The notes below the pieces were generated by a model that was not told the origin of the DNA, searched no databases, and saw only the letters and a program-made list of their open reading frames with translations. Below are positions 37,868 to 49,200 of a stretch of 64,000 nucleotides of DNA, one piece after another (the stretch's first letter is position 1; the number at the start of each line of letters is the position of its first letter). A program made the position numbers and the translations under genes. The DNA is from Cynocephalus volans (lineage: Eukaryota; Chordata; Mammalia; Dermoptera; Cynocephalidae): contig NC_084460.1 in NCBI RefSeq assembly GCF_027409185.1, forward strand, positions 150,743,569 to 150,807,568, given 5' to 3'.

Positions 37868-38454
37868 TCGCCAAGGCAGTCAATCAGGAAATGCGGTGCT
37901 CCGACTTGAGGTTCCGGGCTGGCCGGACGGAGCGAAATCCCACGGTTGATGAAAAGAGCTGCTTTTACTCGGAGAACACCGACCCTCCACAAGGGAGCTG
38001 GTTACAGAAAGAAAAGCCCTGAACTCCTCCGAAGTCCCTCCTCCAAAACAGCGCCTTGAAGGCCTGCGCAAGTGCAGGTGAGTGGGAAGCGCGCGGAGGC
38101 CCCGGCGCACGGCGAGCTCCCGTGATGCCGCGGGGCCGGCCAATGGAGGCGGCTCCTCCCCGCCCGCGGGCCCGGCCCCCGGGAGAGCTTGAAAGTCCTC
38201 AGCGGCCACTTCTGAGTTGGGTGAGCCGGTAGCTTGATATTAAGTTAGGTAAATTAAGATATTTTGGTTTTGTTTAACATTGTAGTATGAAAATATATAT
38301 ATATATATATATCACCTATTCTATCCCACGCCTGCCCGCCTTCCAGCTGACTCCTTTCTAACGGGCTGGGATCGTCAGTTTCCCCCATTTCCCATGTTAC
38401 TGGCTCGGCCTTAGTAGAGGTGGTATCGCGCGCTGTTTGAGGTTGGGGATTCTG

Positions 38455-38655
38455 GGAGCCGGATTGCCAGGTTTTTATTCCGCTATTTACTTACTGAGAC
38501 TGAGCAAGCTCCTTAGCCTTTTTGTCTCTCGGTTTCCTATCTCTAAATGGATCTAATAGAGATACCTACCTAATAGGGTTGTGGGGGCAGAGATAAGAAC
38601 AGTGGCTGGCACCTAATAAGAGCTCAGTACGTGTTAGCTGTTATTACTATTAGTA
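38455..38655 (+). repeat. MIR upstream of the C3orf38 CpG island
   Basis: GGATTGCCAGGTTTTTATTC, a TCTCGGTTTCCTATCTCTAA core and the tail CAGTGGCTGGCACCTAATAA follow the MIR consensus order. Confidence 0.7.
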
Positions 38656-39600
38656 TGACAGCAATCTACATTGACGAGAGAAAAAGTCATGCTCTGCTGG
38701 ACAGAGCAATCAGACTTAAACACATTGTTACTTGCCTCTATCTGCTTCTATTTTTTAGCCATACTTTAGGTAAGTTAACATTTAACTAGGTTATTGCCAT
38801 TTAATAGCTGAAATGTACACATCTGCAGATCCCTGTGAGCATATTTAACATTTTTAAAATGTCATAGCTAAATACCAGTCATAAAATATGCTATAAATAT
38901 AGTCTTTCAGCCGGACACGCAAAACATGTTTAATTTGCCAGTGGATGTTATTTGGAATACCATTTACTCAACAGATACCAATTTATTTTTCATTAAGCAT
39001 TAATGAGTGCTTACTATGCTAGGTATTGAAGAATCAAAGAAATGACACCTACATTCTTCAAGGAGCTTTTGCGAGTGTTGCAGGTAAGGAGATGACAAGA
39101 TAATAGTAAGTGCTTATATATGTCAGCGTGGGACTACATGCTCAACCTTGTCTTTCACTCATTGCTTCATTTTTTAAACACGTATTTATTGAGCACATAA
39201 CTACTTGCAGTTACAGTTCTTTGTGCTGTACTAGGGACAGATGCAAGTCCTTTGATGCTGCATTCTAGTGGGAAGAAACAGTCAGAAAACATACAAAAAA
39301 GTATGTATACTTCCAGGAGATGCTATGGAGAAAAACAAAGCAAGAAGGGGATGGAGAGAATGTTACTATTTTATGCAGGTTGTAAAGAAAGGCTTCTCTC
39401 AGTGACATTGAAGGAAAGATCAGAAGAGAGTGCAAGTAAACCACAAGAGAAGAGTGTTCTGGGAAGAAGCAACAGTAGAGGTTTTGAGGAAGGAGAGATG
39501 TGCTTGGCAGGTAAGAAGGAGGCCAGGAGGCTGGAGCAGCTTGAGCAAGGAAGAGGCAATGAGCAATGTGGTTAGAGTTGCAGTCAAGACTGATGTAAAG

Positions 39601-39817
39601 CAGAGTTTCTCAGCCATAGCACTATTGACATTTGGGGCAGGACAATTCTTTGTTGTGGGGCTTGTCTTGTGTATTGTAGAATCCTTAACAGCATCCCTGG
39701 CCTCTACCCACTAGGTGCCAGTAGCACCTTCTCCCCTGTTGTGGTGACGAAAATTACCTCCAGCCATTGCCAGTTGTCCCCTGGAAGGCAAAATCACCCC
39801 CGTTAAAGAGCCACTGA
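39601..39817 (-). mobile_element. MER20 DNA transposon relic
   Basis: The sequence closely follows the reverse of MER20 (hAT-Charlie), with CACTATTGACATTTGGGGCA, GCATCCCTGGCCTCTACCCA and the end AGAGCCACTG. Confidence 0.8.
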
Positions 39818-40044
39818 TATAGAACCACCCGTCAAAGTGCTTTCTGAGATGATAAAAAAAGTTTGTTATCTGTGCTGTCCAGTACAGTATCCATCAGCCA
39901 CATGTGGCCATTAAGCTCTTGTAATGTGGCTAGTGCAACAGGAATTCAATTTCAAATTTTACTTGAACTTCAGTTAAATTTTAATAACCATATGTGGCTA
40001 GTGGCTATTGTTCAGATAGTACAAATCTAGAGCCTTGAATGCTA

Positions 40045-40500
40045 TTACATAGACTTTGGTTTTTATCTTTTACAAACTGACTGTATTTCCTGTTCTTCTG
40101 TCAGTCTTTGACTCCAGACTAGTCACAATGGTTCCCTCATTACCTGTTCCTTCTATTTACCATGTAGATCCCTGCCTCAAAGCCTTTGCTCTTGTTATTC
40201 TGCCTAGCATATCTTCCCTCAGATGTCTGGATGCCTCTATCCCTTAAAGTCCCTGCTCAAAAGTTACCTTATCAGAGAGGTCTTCCCTAATTATCTGTTT
40301 AAAATTACCATCACTAACAGCATGCTTACTTATACATTTCCTACCCACTTTTATTTTTCTCTATAGCACTTATAGTATACTGTATGTTTGTTGCCCCCCA
40401 GTAGAATGTGAACTCTGCAAGGCTTTTTTTTTCATTGCCTATTATAGAGCCTGACACGTAGTAGGTATGCAGTGAATATTTGTTGAATAAATGAATGAAT
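40045..40500 (+). repeat. Sense L2 3' end
   Basis: CCTCAAAGCCTTTGCTCTTG, GAGAGGTCTTCCCTAATTAT and the terminus ATTTGTTGAATAAATGAATG are typical of the L2 3' end. Confidence 0.75.
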
Positions 40501-41434
40501 TATAAAGCCTTTGGAGGCTTTTAAACTGAGAAACAGCATGGTCTGACTTGTTTCAAACAGGAATACTCTGCTGGTGTGAAGAACAGATTGAAGGAAGGTA
40601 AAAAGGGTAGAGATAGGGAGCCCAACTGGAAGACTACTACTGTAGTCCTGGTGAGAGAAGATGGTGGATTGAATTAGAGTGGAAGACATGATAAAGAGTC
40701 AGGGAAGACTGCAAAGTTTTGTTTGGGCAACCCTTTACTGAGAGGAGGAATGCTGGGAGAAGTAGGTTTTAAAGGGAAAATAGGAGGAGAGATTGAGCTT
40801 TCTGGATAAAGTGCTGATACCTAAGGAGGATTAAATCAAAGAATGTGGGGTGGAGCAGGAAGAGGATGAAGAACTACCAGTAAAGGTAGCAGTACTGAAA
40901 AATGCGTGAAATAAAACAGCGTGATGAGGGCACGGTGGAGTTTCAGGTATGGCTGGAGCCAAAGACTGGACAGGAGCTATAACATGAAGAGAAATTTAAC
41001 AAAATCATAACAGGAAGGAGTCAGAACTGGGCCCTTCACACACTTAATTCTTAGAACCTTGCAAAAACAGCTGTCCCTTTTTAACAGATGAAGAAGGCTG
41101 AGCTCAGCGAGATGTACTTGCTTAGATCTATCTCCACATGCTAGAATTTGAGTACAACTGATCTTCACACTTCTTTGCACTCTTCTCATTAAATCATATT
41201 CTGATAAGAGTTTTACTTACTGAGTACTTTTTGAGATAAAAAAATCTCTAGATTAGAACATTTTAGAGTATCAGATCTTACTACTTAAATATCCACTCAC
41301 CCAACAGTAGTTATTTAAATACCTATTATAGGGGACTTTTAAAAATGTCCTAGAAACCTGGAGTTTCTGAGACAGCTATATGAATTTAAGGGGAAATAGT
41401 TTACTTCCTAGGGAAATACGAAGAACATTGTTGT

Positions 41435-41585
41435 TTTAGATCTGTGGTTTTCAAACCTTAGCTTGTATCAGAATCAACTGGAGGACTTGTTGAAAGACCT
41501 GACCAAAATTTAGCAATTCTAACAAGTTCTCAGGTGATGCTGATTCTGCTGTTCCAGGAATCACAATTTAAGGATCGCTGCAATT
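41435..41585 (+). mobile_element. MER5A-like relic
   Basis: GTGGTTTTCAAACCTTAGC, ATCAGAATCAACTGGAGGAC and AGGTGATGCTGATTCTGCTG match MER5A. Confidence 0.65.
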
Positions 41586-43064
41586 ATAAGATAATGAAAC
41601 ATTAATGACGTATATCTGCACCAGACTTCATCCTTTGTCTCTGAAATCTCTATCTTCAGGCAAGTCCGACCTTCTCAATTTGGATATATTAGATCCACTA
41701 ATGTTCTTCCTTTGCAGGGGAAACCTACATTGCAGAATGGAAACATTACGGTTTGGGGACACATCTGATTTTTAATGGCACTTCTCCAATTTTTAGCCGT
41801 ATGACTTTAGTCAAGATTACCTTTCTGAGCCTTGGTGTCTAAAAATCAGTGTTCCCATTTACCCTTGAGTTGTTTTAATTAGAGATAACACATATAAAGT
41901 AGCTGGTACATAATTGAGTAAAACAGAAACCATTTTTTCCCCAGTGTGCAGCACCCACCAATAAGGTGTGAACCTGTCTTCTATTTTTAATTTTTATTGT
42001 GTGTAATATTGGATTGACTCCATTTCAAATCTTGTCATATACCCAAAACTTCTGTCCCTGTTACTGGTTGGTTGTTGAAATACATATAGATCTTATATTA
42101 TTCTATGAAAAGCAACTTAATGTGGTTATCTTGGAAGCTTACTTAGTAATATTTGCTTCTCAGATTTCCTGAAGTTTCAGAAAAAGAAAATGGAAAGTTA
42201 TTTAAACTCCAGTAACTTGTCTAAATACCTCAATACATTCACTGTTCTGAATATGGAACACATTCAGTCTAAGATCATTCAACCACAAATCAAACCGAGA
42301 ATTTTAGATCTTGGCTCCATAATGCTTCAGTAACTCTTTGTGTTTGAAAGCATAACATTTGCAATATTTGCAAATCACTTTAACCCATTATCTATTCTAT
42401 CATTTGTAGTGTTATCTCATTGCATCAAAAGAGATTCTTTTTCTACTTAAAGCCCCATTTTTTTCCAGTTGCAAGTTATAACAAATAGTGTAGTGGATTT
42501 TCCTTTGTTAGTGAACCAAAAAAGTAGGAGTCTTCATGCCCACGGACATCGCTTTTTGTTACAGATTGTTGACTTAAATATTTCGGCATTGAAATACTTT
42601 TGTAGGAAGTAATTTTCATCTTATATCCTAATATTTCAAAGTGACTTCATAGTCTTCTACCTTTTTTTATTTTAAATTCTGTCAGAAGATCTTCGTCTTT
42701 GAAGATTACCAATGGAAACAAATCCATCCTATGTCTTGCTTTTGGAGAATTCTGACATTTCTTTCTTTTATACCAACTAAGTTTGCAGAGTACTGTATCA
42801 CACTGCAGCTACTTACCTGAAATGACTTTAGTAACCAAAATTCTATCAACATTTATTCCTGCATATGGACATTAGTTAAAATAATGTTCAGAAATGCCTA
42901 TTTTGTGTAAACTTTTAGATTTATTTTTCTATATTATTTTTTAAAAATCACTCAATAATCCGAATATGGTAATATTAACTGAAATATCTCATCCCTAAAA
43001 TGAGACATAATAGAAATTTCTCATTTAATATATACCTCAAATAAGCCTACTTCCTTTTGAAAAC
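41586..43064. other. Spacer between ZNF654 and C3orf38
   Basis: A MIR-like stretch lies at about 41770-41930. Otherwise the sequence is AT-rich without a recognisable gene. Confidence 0.45.
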
Positions 43065-46000
43065 AATGTACTACATAAAACTGAACACTTTATTACCAAC
43101 AAGGACAATGTTTTATTGAACAAATCTATGTACAGTACAAAAAATTTCTTGAAATGAGACACTATTGTTGATTTATTGCAGTTCAATGGCTCAGTTTTAA
43201 TCTGTACTCTTATAAAATGCAAAGTAAAATAATTTAACGTTCAACAAGGAAGCACAAATTTCCTTTCTTGCTGAATCTGTAATATCTTTCACATATTGAC
43301 AATTCCAAAATGCATATGCAGCATTTACTCATTCTGAAAAGGTGTTTTACAGTACCAAATAAATTAAAAAATAAACACTATCATCCCTTTTAGGTTTTTC
43401 ATCCATACACCAGTATTAAACCAAACATGAAGGGAGTATGGCTGAACCTTCAGCGTGATTTGAAAAGAATCCAAAATCCAATGATATAAATTATCAATGA
43501 ATTGTATAATCGGTGGTTTTAAAAAAAATGAATATGGCTAAAGCCCAAAGTACCAGTGTCCTTGTCCACGGAGATTCCCCTTTTCTTCCTCCTCTACAGT
43601 ATCTGAGCAGCAAAAATTCAGATTTGCTGTATTCTTAATTTTACCGAAACAGCAGAAAGTATTTTAATTTTTTGAGGGAAATTTTTATTTAACGAAGATT
43701 TGAAACCTGGTCCATGTAAAATTAATAACATCCTCAAAATAGGAGTAGAAAAGAAAAGGTGAAGAATCTGAGGAATAAGAAGAAAGCTTCCTTTTCTTTT
43801 GAATCCCAAATTAGATCTCTTAGAAATTTATGCACCCCATAAAAGCAAAATGATGTAGGTTTAAGTTTTAGAAGACACACATAATAAAATGTATATATTC
43901 TTTCAATAGCCATTATTTGAGAAGTAAAGAGGTTAGTGATCAAATAGAATTTTATAAAACATTACTTGATTTAGTTCTGTATTAACTAATTTGATCTGTC
44001 TTTCAGAAACAGTTTTCACTTAGCAACACAAAAGTAGAAATAAAACCTCAAATAAAACTTAAAGACAAAGGAAAATGTGGATTATGTTTAAAACATCTTA
44101 ACATTAACATTTCAAATTAATGAAAATGTAACACTTTGCAGGCATGAATTTATGTCAATGGTTACAACTTGTAAAAAATAAAAAGTTAAAAATGTCATAA
44201 AATGTTATTTTAGACTTCTGGAAAATGCACAGAAATTATATTTCAAAAATAATTTATTGTCCAAATGAACCAGTTTCCAAACAGACTTTTTATTATAAGA
44301 TGTACTTTTAGAATGAGATGAACTCAATTATTACATTTTTAGTGTTGGGAAATAAGGAAAACATGTTTTGGTTTTTTTTTAGTTGAACTTAAAGGATTTA
44401 AAAACTTGATTATGAGTTGTATTCACTTAAAAATACCACAGCCTAATATAGGCTACATAACAAAAATAAACTTAAATTTGATTGGAATGGACTTATGACA
44501 ATCATTGCATAGCAGTGAATGCTCATGATAAATAAAGTGAGATTTTTTTGGGGGGGGATATCATTTGATCTATCGTGACTTGGAAATCCTAATTTAATAA
44601 AGTCTGGATGCTACCCTGGAGGTAATGTCCCTCTTCCCTAGTAACCTCATCCCAGAAGCTCTATTATAAAATTTGTAATAGTAGGGTCTGATAATATTAT
44701 CTGCTTTGAACAAAAATTTATCAGTTGGAATAACTGGAATATTTAATAATGATACATTAATATGTCCATTTTTTAAAAATTTGCCCTTGCATTTTTGTTT
44801 TTTTTATCCGTCTTAGATTAATACACTACAGGGTACTTTGAAAAGTACATTGAAAGATTGGTATTATCTTTTAATTCTATTTTTCCACAAATTTTTTGAA
44901 GTACTCTTGTATTAGGTAAGAGAGGTCTTTAAACATCCTCCTTTCAATAATGGGTAAGTGGAAAACATTTGAGAGGGTATTTTTTAGAACATTTAATAAC
45001 AAATTTATTGACTATTAAGTTAAAATCTTCTTAGGAAAATTACTGGTCACCAAGGAAAATAATACATCAATATATCTCTTATTGTGTTCTTGCTAAGTTT
45101 TTGTGTAAATACTTCCTTTTATATATAAAAATTGCTATTCAGACCAAATTCATCACTTATGAATAAAAAACATGAGTAGTATGGCTTATTCTGGAATTAC
45201 TCTTCTAATTAAATAAAATGAATTCTTGACCTGATTCACAGCTGACATATTTTTTTAATCTATTTTTATAGGACTGTACTTAGATAACTCACATTAAATG
45301 TATGAAGGACTTTACTATGAATCATCAAGCAATGTCCTACTACTATATACAAACAGAAATATCCCAGTGTGCTTTCATTATTCACATTGAAGAATTTGCA
45401 ATTCAGTGTTTTCCTTCTCAACTATATATCCTATAATGGTCTTAGATTCCTCCCATCTTTCCCCAAAGTTACTGATGGTACTTTTTTCTTTTAAATATAC
45501 ATTTGCCTTTTAATATAACTAATTTTTATTACAAAAGTGGAAAGTGGAAGGCCTTATAAAGAGCTTATTAGCAAAGCATTATTGTTTTGTTTTGTTTTTT
45601 AATTTTCATTGTTGGCATGCCGTTCACAACTTTGGCCTAATTATTCATTTGAAATAAATTACAATCTTTAATAGATAGTATGGTGATGATAAATCAAGTT
45701 TTATTTTCATGTATCACTTTCTAAATTATATCACAAACCAAACAGCAATGGCTCCTTAGAACATATGTGACCAGAAGGGAGGACGTAATCTGATTATGCA
45801 TGACAAGAAAACAAATCCCATTTGTAGAATACTTTTAAGTTGTTTATTATTGTAAGCCATCCCCCCTCCCTTTTTTATAGTGGGTTAACTTCCCTTTCTG
45901 TAAGGCTATAGCTGGTTTTTCTTTCTGACTAGTTGCCTGAACATGTTTCCCACATAAGCGAAACTGAACATGCTGCTATTAATCATCATAAACTTTTTTA

Positions 46001-46238
46001 AAATGTGGTTTTCTGGATAACTGGTACTTTGGGAGTTCTATATTAACCCTTTTGGAGTCTAAGCCAGCACATCTCCTTTGTGGGTTCATTCTAGAAAATG
46101 TGCTTTATCTTATCATTAGTAATCCGAGACCACTCTAAAATTAAGGCCATCAGGGAAATAGCAAACTGATGATGCATTTTCTTGTAGTGCTTTTCTCACA
46201 CTACTGCTTGATCGACAGATCTTTCTGAAACATTTTTA
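43065..46238 (-). other. ZNF654: Probable ZNF654 3' UTR
   Basis: About 3.2 kb of AT-rich sequence follows the ZNF654 stop. It has no convincing ORF and no obvious recent repeat insertion. It ends near two closely spaced poly(A) signals. The extent is inferred; several other AATAAA hexamers (45843-45848 and others) could give shorter forms. Confidence 0.5.
43089..43117 (-). terminator. Paired poly(A) signals, likely ZNF654 3' end
   Basis: Two AATAAA hexamers on the minus strand (43117-43112 and 43094-43089) are 23 bp apart and followed by T-rich sequence. They suit a distal cleavage site near 43065-43080. Confidence 0.45.
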
Positions 46239-46246
46239 TCAGGCAC
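46239..46246 (-). CDS. ZNF654: ZNF654 terminal coding segment (Ser-Ala-stop)
   Basis: After the acceptor TTCTGTTTTACAG the exon reads GTGCCTGA. With the A left over from the large exon this gives AGT GCC TGA, so the protein ends DSDDESA, as I remember for human ZNF654. Only eight coding bases lie here; the rest of the exon is 3' UTR. Confidence 0.85.
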
Positions 46247-49200
46247 CTGTAAAACAGAACATGTCTATTAATTCAAATTTTATAGATGTTCAGCTGGAAT
46301 TCTAAGTTAGATTCCTGTTTAATTTATACCCTCACTCATTCAAGGGATATTGATATTAGTAAAAAGAAAATCTCCTCTTTTGCTAATTTTGTTTTTCAAT
46401 TTTCTGGTTCTTTTTTTACTTCTGTTTTTGTAATAGAGACTCAGTCTCACTTGATTTATGTTCTGGCATGCTGATGAAAAAACATTTCCATCAAAATTAC
46501 TTTGCTTCTAAAACTTCTATTACATGAAACTGGGAATGAAGAAAAGTCCCTGATACAGAGGAAAGAGTATGATCAAAGGGTATAAAAAACTTGTGTTCAG
46601 ATTCTGGCTTCCACAAGTTCATAGGTCTATGCAAATTACTTAATTTGTGAATTTCACTTGCTTGACCTATAAAACAAGAATAGTAATAGCACTTCACAGT
46701 GGTTGTATGGATTGAAGAGAATAACGTGTGGGGTAGTGCTTCACCATCTGTGCTATACAAATGCTAATTTTTTTACCTCGTAAAGATCTATTATAGTTAT
46801 ATTTATGGCATTTTCTATTTCTACAGATACATCTACTGAGAAGATAGAAGACTTACTTTCATCATCTGAATCAAATCCAAAGAGTGTCTGACATTTCTTT
46901 TGTGCAAGGTGAGCCTCAAGTGCTTCTGCATTACAGTAGGTGGTTAGGCATTTGCCACATCTTAATCTTTTCACTGATTTTTTACAAATGTTATCTTGAT
47001 CAGAACAGGCATCTACTCTATCAGTCAGAAATTTTCTGCGTTTTGGCATACTAAGGTACCGTTCATCAAGGTAACTAGGAGGCAATGGTCTGACATATGG
47101 CTTTGTTAAAATTAAGCCATATGAAGTATGTTCACTTGTCAGATTTGGTTTGGAAGGTGCCTGAGATACTGGTAGGATATTGTGTTCTTGTGATACAACA
47201 GTGGGTAAAATGGAACCATTTTCTGTCCTAATTCTATTTGTATCAATTTTCAAAGCAGGATCTGATGAAACTAAAGGTGTTTGCTCTATTTCACTATGTC
47301 CATTGACTAAATCACTAACACTACAATTATTTTCAGAATTTGGCTCTATGTCAGTCATCTTTTGGTCTATCAAGCTTATATTTGAAACAGTGTCAACAGA
47401 ATGTTCACTTCCATTTTGAACTGAACTGTCTGTTTTCTTTTCCATGCTTTCTATACATGTCTTTGGTTCTGTAGAATCTTTCCTTGATTTGCTAGTTGAA
47501 ACTGGCAGACTAATAGTTTGTTTCTCATTACTAGATGAGTCTTTTTCCTGATGATTAGGATTTGATTCTGTATGAGCATCCCAAAGAATTGTTTCACTTG
47601 GTTGTGCAGACGATTCTGGTGTTTTACTTAAATAGTGCTGAGCTTCATGTTCATATAGCAGAGGAAGATCTTCAAAAAGCTCATGGCATTCTGGAAAACT
47701 ACACTGAGCTTGAAATATGCTGTGACTTTTTGTATGCTGGGCAAGCTGGAATGGCAGTTTAAATGATTCATTGCAATTAAAATGCAAACAAAAGTACACA
47801 TTTGGATAGCTGTGTCTATTAAGGTGATCTATAAAATGTTGAGAATCTTCAAATTGCCTTTGACAAAATTTGCATTTTCCTTTGCTCCACTTCATTACCG
47901 TTTGTCGCACATTTAAATCAGTTGGATGTACAGTCCTTGCATGTTTATTTAGAAATCCAATTTTTTTAAATATCCTGACACAGCCAAGAGCAGGGCATTT
48001 AAAGTTTCCTTCTTGATCTGTAGCATATATGTCTTTTGGATGGCACACAGTTCCATTGATTTTATGAAGTACTGAAGTTTCTTGATTTAGGTCATAATCA
48101 TCATCTTCATAATCACCTTCTTCATCCTCTTCCTCCTCATAATCCTCACATTCAGGTAAAGGCTTCAGGACATTTAAAGAAGTATCAGGACTGCCATTTT
48201 CAATAACGTTTTCAATAACATCTTCTGGTATGCTTACAGGAATTTCAATGAATTCAGCCACATGCTCAGGGATGACTTCTTGGTTTCCAACACTGGAAGC
48301 AGTAAGAGTCTCCACTTCTAAATCCTTATTATCAGAATTCCCATTTTCAAATGAAATGGAAGAACTGGAACAATTTATTTCTTCCAAAGCAGTGATTTCC
48401 TGATCGTCCTGTTGAGCTGCAGCAATTTGCTGTCTCTGCATCTTCTTAACATGATTCTTTAAATGCTTCTGCATAAGTCCTCTGTTTCTAAATTTTCTAC
48501 AACATATTACACATGAAAAACTGCCTTTTTTCTGATGAGCCTGAGCGTGCCGTACAATGTGACCACCTAGAAATTCCTTGTTACATAACATACACCGATG
48601 CCTTGGGACACTGTGATCTACTTTGGAAGTATTAATAGCTATAAGGTTTTTCTTTGTATTAATATGACCTTTAAACTGTGCTCCAGATGGATCATCAGGA
48701 TCAGTCTCCCCAGTGCTCTGATCTGTAAGAGAGTCAGGCGCTTCATTTAAACCTTGCTGTTCCACTGTCCTTTTTAGATTACCTGTAGAATTTTCCAGTG
48801 TACTTTCATTTAAAAATCTGACTGCTGTTTTATCACTCAGTAATGCTATACAGTTTTTCTTAATCATTATGAAGTTCCAGAATTCAGGATCAAAAAACAA
48901 TCCCTTTTTCAAAATTGGAAGTAATTCAAAACGAACACGGTTTTGAACACTACTTGTGCCTTCATTATATTCTTCATCTGGACGTTTGTAAAGCTCTTCA
49001 ACAGTATGATAAGCATCTAAGGAGCGCTCAAGAAAGAATATTGAGAGCGCACAAATCCTGAGGATCTCCAAATCATTAGGCAAAAAATGTGCAATTGTTT
49101 TATAAATTAGACATTTAGTTTTGGGATCATCATGAAGGTCGAGTTGTAGAGCACAACCACATATCTCAACACAAATTTGCAAGCCTTCTTCTTCAACCTG

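Larger units (their letters stand above)
37330..38230. promoter_or_regulatory. CpG-island promoter of C3orf38
   Basis: A sharp rise in GC and CpG content sits in otherwise AT-rich sequence and covers C3orf38 exon 1, its 5' UTR and about 400 bp upstream. No TATA box sits in a useful place. This is the usual arrangement for a broadly expressed TATA-less promoter (established knowledge). Transcription start and any divergent transcript cannot be placed from sequence alone. Confidence 0.85.
39165..41000 (-). repeat. Antisense L2 (LINE-2), interrupted by MER20 and a sense L2
   Basis: The part at 39165-39600 (TATTTATTGAGCACATAAC through AGAGAATGTTACTATTTTAT) and the part at 40500-41000 (TTTTAAACTGAGAAACAGCA, GGTGAGAGAAGATGGTGGAT) look like successive pieces of one antisense L2. 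Confidence 0.6.

Noticed and set aside
37716-37883. Open frame extending 56 codons upstream of the C3orf38 ATG
   Set aside because: It has no ATG (the apparent start is TTG), lies in CpG-island 5' UTR, and the family protein starts at MSGLSC.
37880-38209. 109-codon minus-strand frame in the CpG island
   Set aside because: It is a chance GC-rich open frame with no recognisable motif.
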